Source: Laccaria trichodermophora
Taxonomy: Eukaryota; Basidiomycota; Agaricomycetes; Agaricales; Hydnangiaceae
Length of the DNA stretch: 64,000 bases
Direction of reading: 5' to 3'
NCBI GenBank assembly: GCA_018417955.1
Contig: JACTVC010000018.1
Coordinates: forward strand, 930,001 to 994,000
The notes under the pieces are model-generated. The model was not told the origin of the DNA and searched no databases. It saw only the letters and a program-made list of their open reading frames with translations. A program made the position numbers and the translations under genes. Below are positions 1 through 12,800 of the stretch, piece by piece (position 1 is the first letter of the stretch; each line of letters begins with the position of its first letter).

Positions 1-1600
1 CCGGTCATTCCGGTGGAATTCCGGTGGATTCCGGTGGAATGAAATTTAGCAGTAAGCACTGCTAAATTTGTCATTCCTGTGTTTTCTCATTCCAGTGGAA
101 TCTGATCATTCCGGAATTTACACCGGAATGGTCCCCGGAATGGTCTTCCCCGGAATGGGCAGGAATAGCATTCCCCGGAATGTGCAGGAACTGTAATCTG
201 GTTATTTTATTGTTTTGTTATGTATTATAGTTTATTTATTTTCAATGGATAACAAACAATGCTTGTTTGGCAAACACTGCTCATCAAACACAGTCACTCT
301 CTTCTTCCACCACCACCACCATGCTCGTCACCGCCGCCAATGCCACGCCATCACCGTCACCCATAGCCACCACCGCCAACGTCGCTCCTCGATCACCCAT
401 GGCCACCACGACCACCAACATCAACCACGACACCCTTCAACAACAACGTGGCGACGCCACATCACGAAACAACGAGCGCCGTAACCCACGAAAACACCCA
501 ATGCCCACGAAAACAACGCCCCCGGACGCAAAACGACACCCGATGGGCACAAAACGACGCCCTCCGCCCACGTACACCGCCAGCGCCCACGAAAACCTTA
601 CCCCGCCCACGAAAACATCCCACCACCCACCGAAAAACACAAGCGCCCACCGAAAAACACGCGCCGCCCACCGAAAAACACGCACCACCCACACGACACA
701 CGACGGCACCACGCTGCCTACCAAAACCACCATGTCCACACCAACGCCACCCACGACGACGCCCCCAACGTCAACCAGCGCCCACAACAACGGCGACGAC
801 AACGCCCACGATAACGCAAAAACGCGGACACACGACGAAAACGCGAACACGCGACGAGGAGATGACAACGAAATGCGACCAACGATGGGACACCAACGCG
901 GGACGACGATGGCCGAGGTCCCAGCCACACTCCCTCTCCCCTCCACCATTCCCTTCCTCCTTCCCCCTTTCCTTGTCCCTCCCCCTTGCTCCCTTCCCCC
1001 TTGCTCCACCATTCCCTCCCCCCTTTCCTCCCTCCCCCCTTTCCTCCCTCCCCCCTTTCCTCCCTCCCCCCTTTCCTCCCTCCCCCCTTTCCTCCCTCCC
1101 CCCTTTCCTCCCTCCCCCTTCCTTGTCCCTCCCCCTTCCTTCCTTCCCTCTTTCTTGTCCTTCCCCCTTCCTCCCTCCCTCCCTTGTTCTTCCCCCTTCC
1201 TTGTCCCTCCCAAAAATATAAATACACCCCCACCTTGTCCCTCCCCTACCCCCTCCCTTTAAGATAACTTTAAGATAAACTGTGTAGTGTGTGTAGTAAT
1301 ACATTTCAAATACATTACAACTCAATCTATGACTTCTACATGTGAATTTTATAAGGAAATATGAGTGCCAAGTCATCAGGATAAGGTTGGAGTTGAAAAA
1401 AACTTACTCTGCTTGATTCCAGTCCTATTCCACTGGAATGACTCTATTCCTGCAGGATTCCCCTGGAATTCCACTGGAATGACCCTATTCCTGCAGGATT
1501 CCCCTGGAATTCCACTGGAATGACCCTATTCCTGCAGGATTCCCCTGGAATTCCACTGGAATGACCCCATTCCTGCAGGATTCCTGCAGGAATAGGTGGG
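1..1600. repeat. Non-coding repeat element, right-hand part (left end outside window)
   Basis: The stretch opens with many copies of a GGAATG/CCGGAAT motif (1-190). It then carries an A/C-rich tract built on CCCACGAAAAC words (about 480-660) and a long C/T tract of CCCTCCCCCCTTTCCT units (about 940-1210). It closes with a 41-bp tandem repeat and the words AGGAATAGGTGGGG near 1588. The same order of parts recurs at 19178-20861, so this is probably one element family. Long open frames on both strands follow the biased composition and are not credible genes. Confidence 0.6.
1430..1597. repeat. 41-bp tandem repeat, four copies
   Basis: Copies start at 1430, 1471, 1512 and 1553. Each begins CCACTGGAATGACCC and contains ATTCCTGCAGGATTCC. 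The array forms the inner edge of the right end of the surrounding element, like the GTCCAGTAGGA repeats that flank the related element at 19.2-20.9 kb. Confidence 0.85.
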
Positions 1601-1930
1601 GCACTGTAAAGTACTGACTTGGAGGGCAATATCAATCTCCATGAGCTGAAAATAGAATTAGCGGTTGACGGATCACTCCACGTGCGTACAGATATTCACC
1701 TCTATTCAGATTTTGGTTGTAACAACCACAGGTTTTGGATCCACATTGTCGTCGTCCATTCTTGAACCATACCCCTGGCATTCTTCATGCCGATGAGTTG
1801 GAAATGCTATTGGTCAATGGGTTTTTGTGGGTGACTGATGGGTTGGCTGATCGTATGACAAGATCTTATGGCGTAGACAACTGATATACACAATCCGAAG
1901 ACATAACAATTTATTAGTAAGAAATACAAG

Positions 1931-3452
1931 TCAAATTCTTCGAAGGTTAATAACCTGATAGTTCAGATACAAAGTAGCGACAGCGACAAGGAAATACTTC
2001 AAGAGTCCCAAATATTGAAATGTGGGAAGTTGAGCGCTGGCCTTAGGTGGGGATTAACAGCAATACAGGCAGTAGACTCAAGAAGACGTATGCGAGGAAT
2101 CCAAACCTTTATCTTGATATCATCACTGTCAGATGTCCCTGTTACTAGGGTGCAAAACTTCTGGCTGGAGTGAGCCTTGGAGAAATTAATGTTCGGCCCC
2201 CCAGTATCAACAACTATGGAATAACCTACATCGACAGCCTGTACCAATGTCCTGGCTAAAACATATGATAAGACAGATCAAAATTTTTGAGAAACAACTC
2301 ACCATTTCCATGCTGAAGTACACCAGTCATCATTCCCATGTGAGGATCATACATCCTTGCGTAACCGTCGTCGCTGCCAACTATAGTCAACCTCCCATCA
2401 AGGGCCAAGGAGATCATCAACGGAACGTTGCGAGTGATATTGTGTTTGAAAGTACGAAGGGGCTGACTGGGTGGCAAGGAATAGAGGTCAACCCCATCTC
2501 TCAAGTTTGACACGATGAGAGAGTGGCTGTCACCGCCAACAATACAATGACCGCTAACATTGATCAGCAATAAAGAAGGGAATCTAAAGTAAGTAGGACA
2601 TACATGCGAGTTGGAAGTTGATAGCTCCACTTCATCATCCACAGGCAAACCTGATAATGAACGCTATATCCAAATTAATAAGTCAACTTCAACAAAAATA
2701 GATTCTAAGCCTACGTACACTTCATGAGAGTCCAGAAAATAAGGATATCACGCCCATCATCAAGAAAAGAAACACAGCGAGAAATAGCTGATTTAGGGGG
2801 TGTGGTGACAGAGTTGGAAGCTACAACTGGAAACATGTGAGTTGGCAACAGAGCGGAGGGTGGAGGGAACCTTTACATTTCTCATTGATCTCCCAAAGCT
2901 TCAAGCACCCATTCCCCATGGTGGCGAGGCGCTTGTGATGTGGATCGAATGCCATATCTTCGATCGCTCCATTGTGAGCGGCAGTTGAAAAGGCAAAATC
3001 GTAGTAAGTCTATCTATTGTTAGTATGTAGACAACTGGCAGAATCATTAAACGGACCATGCAATACATATATAAATATATATTTTCGTCTGCTGTGCCGA
3101 ATGCGAATGCCTTATTGGGTGTTCCTTGAGAGACTGGAATCCACACTGCTGAAGTAACAGGTCCGTTGAAAGCGACGGAGATGACTTGTTCCTCGGACCC
3201 ATCCTCGAGGTTCCAAATAATGAGCAAACCATCATCCGCTGAACGAGCAAATGAAATGAACAAGATTTTTAATATAAGACTGTGGCCGCTTACCACTGCT
3301 CAAAAGCCTTCGACCGTCAGCACTGACTTTCACGACGTTGATCGGTTTGGTATGACGAAACAGAGTGAGTTTACAATCAAACTAAGATAAATCTCCAATT
3401 AGCGGAATCCCACCCCAAACGTTGGACTCACCAATGGAAGACTTGGATTCAT
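1931..3452 (-). CDS. WD40-repeat protein with C-terminal membrane segment (paralogue A)
   Basis: A predicted intracellular beta-propeller scaffold anchored by one C-terminal helix. Exon 1 is 3452-3432 (7 codons, start ATG at 3452) and exon 2 is 3381-3294 (88 nt). Both lengths are identical in paralogue C at 18968, which supports this start. Exon 3 starts at 3238 with ADDGLLIIWNLEDG, a WD blade end. Later exons carry further blades (KRLATMGNGCLKLWEI, then LTIVGSDDGYARMYD near 2340) and TGTSDSDDIKIKVW near 2110. The last frame ends in a hydrophobic stretch (LLKYFLVAVATLYL) followed by a short basic tail and TGA at 1931. The junction before this last exon is unresolved, so a late frameshift cannot be excluded. 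It is divergent from paralogue B. The ligand and function are unknown. Confidence 0.7.
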
Positions 3453-4396
3453 TGTCGACTTCAGAAAGGGATGGAGAATTCCCTGGGCAGGAGAGCAGTT
3501 ATATCAAAACTACGAAGAACAAACACTCGCCTTTCATTGCTACCCCGAAAACAAGGAGGGCAGGAACTGATGCCGTATCCATACCAAAGCTAGATTTTTC
3601 TTTTGTTATCTTGATTCTTTTATTCAACTGTATAAGGCTAAGTAATGGTACAGTCTATTCTACGTCGTATCTAAACGGAATAAATGAACGGCAAAGGTAC
3701 CAGAGTGAGTGGTAGCAGAGTGGAAAGAAGAACAGATGAGTGGATGGCACATATTTGGACCTATGTGCTTTAGGGCAGGCTGAGCCCACTCACATGAATG
3801 TCTGCTCAGCATCCCCTAAAGACGTCAACATATATACTCCAGTGCGTTTTGCTGCCTTCTTTTCTCTCCTTTCACGCACGTCCACCTCACCTATCACTAA
3901 GCTTAGTTACAATGTAGTAGATAGTGTAGCACGGCGAAGCGGAGTGGGGAGGCTGAGAGAGCCTGAATATGAAACAAAAGCTGAATACGAACAAAAGATG
4001 TGTCCCTTCTGGCATAAGAATGTAGTGAATCCCCTTATTGCGGTAAGTAACCAAAGCTGTCCAAATTATAAAGTTGTTAATTGTCAATGTAGCCCCTGGC
4101 CCCCTGGCCGTATGCATGCTGCACAAGTGAGTTCCTCAACAACCAGGTTCAAAGTCATTGTTTAACTGCTTTTTCATAAGGTTGCCGCTCAGGTGATTTC
4201 GTTGGCATGGATAAGGCAACCGTTTGTTTTCAAGTTGCTCAAAAATCCATTCCTTCAAACCTGAACTTATACCCATATCACCTCTGCAAACCCACATTCC
4301 TGCAAATCGAGTTACACCGATCCTCCATGACCATGGACGCCTCTACTAATTACAATCCCATCATACGTTTCCTGCTTTCTCGTGGTGTTTTATCAG
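3453..4396. other. Intergenic region between divergent WD40 paralogues
   Basis: Two related genes read away from this stretch of roughly 0.9 kb, so it probably holds both promoters. Open frames here are short, show no family motif and are not supported. No clear TATA box or repeat was recognised. Confidence 0.4.
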
Positions 4397-5338
4397 TCTT
4401 ATCAAACTTCTGTGAAGGTTCGCTCAAAGGAGAAATTGGTCCGTCATACATCAAGGATCAGAACGCTCAATCTGAGCGACGACGGCTCTTTCTTATTGAG
4501 CGCAGGTACGCACTGCACCCACTTTTTCGCATCTGAACCAGTGTTTGATACTTCTGTCAGCTGGCAACAAAGTTGTTGTCTGGAACCTCAAACTTGGCGT
4601 TTATCAGGCTATCAACCCATCTAATGGCCCGGTCCTAGCCATTACTTGGGTTCCTATCGCTGCCAACGTGAATGGTGCATTCGCCTTCGGCTGTCGTGAC
4701 AGCCTCATCCACCTCTATCGCCGAACAGGAAAGAGGGTGCGTGGCTCCGAACAAGCCTTGTCTTCGAACTAACTGTGCATTCTAGAGCTTATTTGTTTGT
4801 TCTGCATCAGTGCATCTAGAGGACAGTGCCGTCGAACATCTAATCTTCAATCAAAATCTCCTGTGCCTTGTTGGGACCGCAGTTACCTTTGGACGGGCTC
4901 ATATGTGGCGGGTCAACGAGGAAGGCCAACTTACCCTTTTCCCTCAACCCAAAGACAAGCCTGCCTTTCCAGACGGCCTTCCCAAGCAAGTCTTTAGACA
5001 AGAAATCGTACATCAGTCTCTGTTTTTGGGGGGATCACTGATTGACTGTTCCCCAGGCTTACCGTTATGGGAATGGGGACCATATTCTCATCAAGCCTTC
5101 GACTGAATTTGGAGCGATTGATGTCAACTGATGGGCCCCTCGCGCACCTACCTTACTCGACTTTATACATCCTACATTTCTTGCACAGAAAATCCATGAC
5201 CTCGCTGGGCTCGTCTTCACGATCGCCAAGCTCATATTTGCCATTATGATCGTTCTCGCCCTCTTTGCCCTCAACATTTACATTTTGATCCTCTACCAGT
5301 CATCTCTGCTCTATGAATCACCCCTGCGCTCTGATTGA
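4397..5338 (+). CDS. WD40-membrane paralogue B, half-length
   Basis: Same family as the genes at 1931-3452 and 18968-22268, but short. Exon 4397-4505 corresponds to exon 2 of the paralogues and ends in the same phase. Exon 4561-4736 carries GNKVVVWNLKLGVYQ and GAFAFGCRDSLIHLYRR. The exon from 4786 carries DSAVEHLIF and GRAHMWRVNEEG. The text then passes through a small exon (about 5056-5122) directly to a last exon with a strong hydrophobic segment (LIFAIMIVLALFALNIYILI) and TGA at 5336-5338. The second half of the propeller seen in A and C is missing, while the anchor is kept. The first coding exon is not identified: ATGs at 4327 and 4333 lie upstream, but no convincing donor follows them. 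It is either a shortened functional form or a decaying copy. Confidence 0.6.
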
Positions 5339-5926
5339 TTGCCCCTCTGGACATATTTGAATTCCCACCACTTCACTACAGTTCATACATGAAAACTGTA
5401 TCCCCCCATCCCCTACCTACTTGTCACAGTCCATACACGATACTGAACTCTTTGATCCATATCATCTTGTACATGATCACCCAGCCACCACGATACTGAA
5501 CTCCTCCTTCCATATCCTTTTGTATATGATCACTCAGCCTCCACTTAGCCCACTCTAGTCTTTGTCATATGTCTTGAACCTCTATTGAATTCGTTATGCA
5601 CCCCCCAGGAGCACGCTATAAGAACACAAGAGATCGGCCAAGAGCCCCACGTGGAAAATAAATCTGATTAAAATGAAAAAACAGCGGTGTTTCTCCGGTG
5701 AGGGCCCTCACTCCACTCAAGACAAGGCGACTAATTGTGGGCCATCTCAAGCCTTTTTGTAGTCCCTTTCGCTGAATGTGCCGCTAAGTTGACATGGCAA
5801 TCAAGAACCTGACAGGTGCGTCATTCAGGTACCAGGAAATGCAGAGCTGATTGTTTTTCAGCCATTGTAATCGCCTTTGCCTTAACGACCCCTTAGGCTT
5901 AAGAAGGCCCCAAGTTCGCTCAGAAT
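5339..5926. other. Intergenic, no feature recognised
   Basis: Contains a repeated phrase (CATGATCACCCAGCC and a variant near 5470-5535), but no gene, RNA or transposon end that I can support. Confidence 0.3.
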
Positions 5927-8598
5927 ATGAAACAAACTACATACGACCGACATTCAGTGCAACAATCTCGCAACAAACCTACAATGCCTGCCTCCCATTC
6001 CCGCCCAAACAAGCGACCATATCCGTATCACAACGTTCAACAGCATGGCTGGCCTCACACTGTTGACACCTCTACCATTCCGACACTCTCGCCGCCTGCA
6101 CTACCGTCGTCTTCAACTGAGGTGGTTGCCAATAACCATCCTAACTCTGTCCCACAAATCTCTGGACAGCAGGAAACCCTTGTACAATCCACTGGTGAGA
6201 CTTCAATCGGCCCGGTTGTCTGCAGGCAACCCTATGGGCCATCGCCTTCTCATAACTTCACCTCATGCAGGCAATCAAGTGTGAGTCTTATCCTCCTTGA
6301 GTTACGGTGTGAACTCACAATGTTTAATGTTTAAGGTACGCCCCCCATCCCGGTCCCACGTCAACCTGCCCCAAGTTCCAATTCCCATGAGTGTAACTGC
6401 CTCGCCTTGTGCCCCTCCCTCAACTTCTGTTGGTGTGGCCGACCTTCCCCATAATTCCAAGACTATTCCTTCTTGTTCCGCTTCGGCGGTTGCATCCAAT
6501 ACTTCCCTTCCAACTCTGACCAATATGACCGACCTCATTCCAACCCCGGCTTCATCTGAAGTATCTCATGCTCATACTCAACACGATCACCTTCCAATTC
6601 TTCAATCTCCCCCACCCACGTCAACTGAGGGCGTTGCCTTTCAAGCACCTTTGACTGTTGCGATCAGCACTTCCCAACCATCCTTGACTCAATCCATTTT
6701 CCAAAATTTCCTGTTCGATGTGGCCGTTAATATGGATCACATTGGCTCGATGTCCATTCCTGGTCAATACGACGTTTCTTATGATGTAAGTACACCCACA
6801 TAACCAACTGAATATTCTGACATGTCATTTCTAGAGGCCTACCGATACATCTCCTTCTGTTTTGCAAAATCAGAGAACCATCGCCTCTATGTCTTCTCTG
6901 CCTTTGCGGAACCAAACCCCAGTACCTTCCATGTCTTCTGCTCCTTCTCGGATACCCATGTCTCCTCCACCTTCCACCCCTTTGCGGAATCACGTAAACC
7001 TAACCTCTATGTCTCCTCCACCTTCCTCTCTGAAGTGGAACCAGATACCCATGGCGTTCTCTCCTTTGCACATGACTTCACCAGTAGCCGACATGAGCTC
7101 TGCCACCCATCAAGCTCACGCTAGCAATATGGATTGCCTCTCTGGCCCTTCTAGCCCAGTGCTCACCCCAGCCCGGCAGAATCTAGCAATAGAAGATCCT
7201 TATGCTACTTCAGCTAGCCTTGTCGCAGTAAATATATTTCGACTGATCTTAACCACTATTCTCAATGAACTTCTTAGCTTTCACCAGAGCTAAAGCTCTT
7301 TATAATGTCAACGGTCAAGCAAGGAGTTCTCTTCGCCCTGAACAAAGCATCACCAGCCCAGGCAAAGCCTAAACCCAAAGACATAGAGGAATTTATTGAC
7401 ATTAATATGCACGGTAGCGATGGCGACGATGAAGATGACGATGGCGACGAAGTTCCCCAGTCCAGGTTGGCAGGGAGGAAGAAACCTGGCAAGCGAAACA
7501 TCACCCAAAACACATTCAATGTAAAGCGATTTGTATTGACTTTTGCTTTTCCACTGACATCCCCTTTTAGTCTCTGTTGAGGGATTACCTTGTCAGTAAA
7601 GGATTGCAGTCTTCACCCGAAAACCTTCCGTCACCTCCCTCCTCCCTTGAAATTCAGCTTTTCGTTGAAGATAACGAGGGAGGTCCTTCAGTGGACAGTC
7701 CCCACTTTGATTGGCTCAGCACCTTCAAGTCTGCCTGGAACGATGAATTAGCGTATATGCTGGCAGTCAAATTCCACGACATTCTCCAACAACCATCCAA
7801 CTGTACCTTATTTGAAGCGGACGAAGAATTGACCTCTCTGAAATACATCAAAGCGAAGCTTGTTTCAGCACTCGCCCGTGTTCATAAAAGCTACAAGGAT
7901 TTCCAGCCGTCACTGGCCAACGCAAAGGAGACTGAACCTCAGAAGAAATCACGCCTCCAAGCGCAGAAGGCATTCCAACAAAAGATGGCATGTCGCTTGA
8001 GCCGTCGTATGGGGGTAGGTCTTATAATCTTAGAACGATTTCACTGTTCACTAACTGCATAATGAGACTTTCAAATGGCAGGGTGCGATTATCAAGAGTC
8101 GCTATGACGAGAGCGAGGCTCAGAGGGACATGAACTCGACGAAGTTTTGGAAGAAACTCAAGAAGGTCCATGCAGAGCTAGGCCAAGATGGAATGAGCTC
8201 GGACGAAACTGACTCAGAACAAACCGGTCCTCAGGTCAAAGTTGTCCATCGCATCCTGAAGCCCTGGGTCAATTCTGCCATCTCCGATCTGTGGAATGCT
8301 GTTGAGAAGTACGGTAAAGGTAGAGTTCACAGGATTGGAAACACCCCTTATTCTCGTATATTCGAGCCAAACCCATCTTTCAGAACCCAACAAAAAGTGG
8401 CCTCTCAGAGGTGATTATGCGTACCTGGCCTTCCCTCGAACTACTACTGTGACTTGTGGTGGAGGGGACTCTCGCCAGCACAGCGGGCTCAGGTGGACCG
8501 CAAATTACCAAGCGAACTCCCTTCATATGTAAGTCACACTTGGCTATTTACTGGTGGTCGAGTTACTAACCATGCACAAGGAGCATATATTGGTCTGA
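5927..8598 (+). pseudogene. Seven-exon gene of unknown function with one in-frame TGA
   Basis: Exons 5927-6280, 6336-6785, 6835-7227, 7278-7520, 7571-8014, 8082-8528 and 8581-8598 all join in phase 0 with GT-AG introns of about 50-67 nt, giving 782 codon positions. The N-terminal half is Ser/Pro/Thr-rich and looks disordered. An acidic run of Asp/Glu lies near 7410-7455, followed by a basic patch (GRKKPGKRN). The C-terminal half is compact and ends with GLPSNYYCDLWWRGLS, a pattern I know from uncharacterised basidiomycete proteins, often multi-copy. Codon 739 (8412-8414) is TGA in an otherwise continuous frame, and conserved-looking sequence resumes at once. A C-to-T change of CGA would explain it. 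Function unknown; a nuclear role is only suggested by the composition. It could be a live gene with a recent nonsense allele. Confidence 0.65.
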
Positions 8599-8856
8599 TC
8601 GTCGAAGTACACACCCTTGCTCATCCGTCTGTTCTCCCATGTCTTAACCAGCTCCCCTTCTCACTCGTATGCACCATGCCCATCATCTACTCTTCTATGT
8701 AACCCCATGCCTAAGCCGTTACTTATGCACGTCTGTCTTACCACTCACCTATGTATCAAACCTATGAAATGCTATACCGTTCATTTGTACTGTCTTTAAT
8801 CTTATACAATGGGATTTATCACAATCTAGTTTGGTCTTGGTAACGCTGGGCATTTC

Positions 8857-9387
8857 TCAAACAACTACGAACAAAATCCAAGGTGGCCCAATCTCCTTCA
8901 TAGCGATTGAGTATCGGAAACTCTGCTCAGAGCTGACTTTCACCTTAGCTAGGTATTTAGATGCAAACCTCGAGGACTCACCTTATCACAAACAGACTTC
9001 ACTCTTCCACGGTCCTGGCTGTTGAATGGGGCACCTTTCTTGAGGATGGAATTCACTTCTTCCCTGGCACGTGTCTTGGAGCATAGTCATTTGAATGGGA
9101 TTGTCTGGTCATCAAAAATAACTTACCTGCACTTTCTTATACAGTAACATTTCCCAACCTAACGCTGCTGAGAGAGAGTAACCGTTTCTGCTTGGACGCC
9201 CAACTTCACCGGAAGGTTTGGGGATCAATGCCTTCGAATGGGCTTGTACTTGTGAAGTCAGCAAGGTAGCTTTGGACTCAAATGGCCAAGTCCGCCGCAT
9301 GCTCAATTGATACACGGGATGCAACGGTTCATCAGCAAAGATGGTCCGGAGTGTGAGTGGGGGGCTAAATGACTTGGAAGGTTCCAT
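8857..9387 (-). CDS. Small conserved hypothetical protein, 146 aa
   Basis: Three exons fit exactly: 9387-9127 (87 codons), 9074-8982 (31 codons) and 8943-8857 (28 codons plus TGA). The introns start GTAAGT and GTGAGT. The protein holds GRPSRNGYSLSAALGW, followed by a charged helical stretch (TRAREEVNSILKKG). This resembles the N-terminal part of larger uncharacterised agaric proteins, so this may be a shortened copy. It converges on the gene ending at 8598 and lies 435 bp from the start of the Tnp2 transposase frame on the other strand. No function is assigned. Confidence 0.6.
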
Positions 9388-9821
9388 CTCTTGCAGAAAA
9401 AGTTGTGGTTCACTGCGTATGAAATATGTATAGGAGCTGCATTGTTATGGAGAACAAAACAAAGTCACTAAGAATTTACAAGGTCGTGGACAACAAAATT
9501 CGACGCCTTATAACACCTTGTAACTTAAAAGGAAATAAGAAACACCAATCAAATTCTACTTCTGAAAACTACAAAAGTAGGCGAAAGCGCATTATATCAA
9601 TTTAACTGTGAACCCCTCTCTTGTCCTCGTGAACCCTCTCTTGTCTTCGTGAACCCTCTCTTGTCTTCGTGAATCCTCTCTTATTGAAGCCACATGAAGA
9701 AAATAGAGAAGATTAGACTCCGAATGTGCTTCTGCGCTGCCTTTGGATGCAATGGAAAATTTGTGTCAAATGCTGAGCATCATCTTCACCAAGTGCGGAC
9801 AAGATCGCTCAAGAAGCTGCC
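9388..9821. other. Gap with a 20-bp tandem repeat
   Basis: No gene seen. Between about 9608 and 9685 the phrase GAACCCTCTCTTGTCTTCGT is repeated close to four times with small changes. The stretch may include the left end of the Tnp2 element, but no terminal repeat was found. Confidence 0.4.
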
Positions 9822-12800
9822 TTGAAGGAAGTTGAGCAGGATATTGTCAAGATGACACTGCTGGACATCATCTCGACTCCCACCACCCCGAAATCTCCAC
9901 TGACAGATAATAAGCATCCCCAGCAATACTTGCATGCGTCAAACACCAACTTACCTTCAGACGTTCCCAAAGCCAACACATTACTTTCTCCATCCAGCGA
10001 TATCGTTCGAGAAGAGGGAGCATTTAGAGTGTTATACGATTTTGACCGACAAATCGATAATCATTTCAAGGAGACTAAGACCGTCTTGGCTGAATGGGAT
10101 CCCAACAGTGCACTTTGTCGGTCCATGGAAGCCCGTTTCTCGACGAGACGAGATGCTGCTGAGTTTTTGAAGAGGGAATGTGCCTGGTTCTCTGATCTGG
10201 GAGCATGCTTGCAATGCACGCCTGCAAGAGGAGATGATGTTAACAGGTATTTCATGAACACTATGATAGCATGGACCAAGACTATTTCTGAAGAAATTAA
10301 ACAGCACTTATCAAAGTGGGAAGAACTTGAAGTGGAGAAAAAGAAAGCTGATAACTATTATAACACTGGTGAGTAGGTGAAAATGTTATTGCTGATCGAC
10401 TCACTAATGTTGCTAGATCGTCATTTCAATCATCCACTCCAACACCTCAAGCCTATCACACTCGTCGTTATGTTTACTGCGGTCGTCTTGAATGTCGTTG
10501 CTAATGTCACGCGATTACCATGCAACTTCGTTTTGAGAATGATGAGGCAGCTTCTCCGGCTCACCCTCAATGATTCCAGCTGGAACGACATTCCTCAAGA
10601 TATTCGAACTGCACGTGAAAAATTTGACCTAGACCCAGTCACGACTACCTTTGCCACCTGCCTGGCATGCTCTTCCCTATATGCTCCGACCGAGGTAAAC
10701 AGCAAACAGACATATGCGGCGCAGTGCACATTTAAACGTTTCCCGACGAGCCGCGCCTGTAATGCTCGGTTGACTGAGCTGGGTATTGAGCAGGGTGTTA
10801 GCATGCCGGTGCTGATTCGACCATACGTCATGCAGAGTTTTACGGACTTTGCTGGGAAACTCTATAGTCGGCCGGGAGTTGAAGAGATGATTCGTCGAAC
10901 ACGCAAATGCATGGCAAAGGAGGTGGAGATCTGGGATATCAGTCAAGCATCTGCCATTCGCAATTTCAAAGGAGCCGACGGAAAGGTTTTTGTGGACTGC
11001 GAGGAGGAGATACACACTGTTTGGAGTTTCAGCTATGACAGCTTCAATCCCTTTCACAATAAGGCTGCAGGAAAATCAGCTTCAGTCAGGTCTATAGCAA
11101 TGGAATGCCTTAGCCTACCTGGGAGCATTCGAAGTAAACCTGAGAATATTTATTTTGCAGGTGCCGTGCCAGGCCCACAGCAGCCGAGTCTTGATGGTCT
11201 CAATCCGTTCCTAGCACCCATAGTCGACGTTCTTGACCGTAGCTACCATTGTGGCACATGGTTCAGCAGGACCTATGAGCATCCAGAAGGTCGACGTTCA
11301 CGAGAGGCGATCGTACCAACTGTTAATGATCTTCCTGGCTCACAAAAGGTCACAGGGAGTGCCGGCCATTCAGCAAACAGATTTTGCTCCTTGTGTCATC
11401 TACAGAAGTCGGATATCAACTGTCTTGATCTTGAGAAGTGGGTACCAGTCACTTGCCAGGAGCATCGTTGGTTTGTGAAAGAATGGTTGGATGCGACCTC
11501 TAAATCGCAAAGGAAGACCCTGTACAAGAAGAACGGTGTGCGTTGGTCAGAGCTTTTACACCTCACCTACTGGGATCCTGTGAATTGGGTTGTAGTTGAC
11601 GGAATGCACAATCTGTTTTTGGGAATTGTCAGACACCATTTCCGAGTGGTCATCGGCATGAAATGGGACAAACGAGACGAAGAAATAGAAACAGCATTCG
11701 ACGATCAAATTCCCTGGGAAAAGGACCTAAAGAGAGGACATCGGTTACTAGCCAAAGGTGCCACTTTGAAACAACTGGAAACCTTACCAATACCAGCTCT
11801 CCGTGAGCTCTGCACTGTCTATGACATACAGCATGCTGTTCATCAGCAAGGGCACCGGCACGTCAAAAAGCGACCCTTTGCCATCGCTTTGTTGGTGAGT
11901 TGCAATTATTGGATGCCTCTTCCTCCACTAATATACAGACAGTCTGCTTGTGATAGTGTGCCGGATAATAGCGGAACTAAAAGACCCTCCAGTACTGGTG
12001 CCATGGCTCTTGAAGGAGGCCTGGCGGATGTCGACGTGGATCTTGGACAAGAAGCTCTTAGCTACGATGGGCAACCTATGCTCGGTACAGAAGAATTAAA
12101 GCGGATTCAACAAGATATACTTGAAACAATACGACCCACATGGCAAACAAGCCCTCCAAAAAACTTCGGCTCTCCAGCTCACGGAAAGCTCAAAGCAGAC
12201 CAATGGAGGACATGCATCGAGTTTGACTTACCCGTATCGCTGGTGGGAATGTGGGAGGATACAAAAGATGAGGATGCATTGGATGCACTTCAGATTCGTC
12301 GTAAGAAAATTGTGGAGAGCACCATGCTTTTGTCCAGAGCAATACGTTGGGCTGTTTCGCATCGGATGTCAGAATTTCACACAAATCAATACCGCCGGCA
12401 CATGTTGGCATACCTGAAGACCTTGAGGGAGCTTTGCCCGACCATGGACCTTCACCCAGTGCATCACAATACATTGCACATCCCTGAATTTCTCTTATGC
12501 TTCGGACCAATGCATGGCTGGTGGATGTTCCCATTTGAGAGACTCATCGGAATCCTTCAAAAAATAAAAATCAACTTCAAGATTGGTAAGAGCCATATTA
12601 GTTCGTCGAGACATGCCTAACAATAAACTTAGGCCAGCTGGAGAGAACGATGATGAACATGTTCTGTGCCGCCAGTGAACTGAAGGTCTTCCTCCAGCAG
12701 CCAGGATGTCCTGAGGTACTCTGGGAGTGTGCACCCATACTGACTGAATGCTTTCCAAATACACAAGGGGGTACGTTAGGCCACGATATGGACACTCTAG

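Noticed and set aside
267..1262. Long open frames on both strands through the first kilobase
   Set aside because: They follow CCCACGAAAAC and C/T tracts; composition alone keeps all frames open, and the same happens in the sister element at 19.6-20.6 kb.
7228..7320. Break between two genes at 7.25 kb
   Set aside because: Using the acceptor at 7277 instead of the one at 7290 avoids a TAA and joins the exons in phase 0, so it is one gene.
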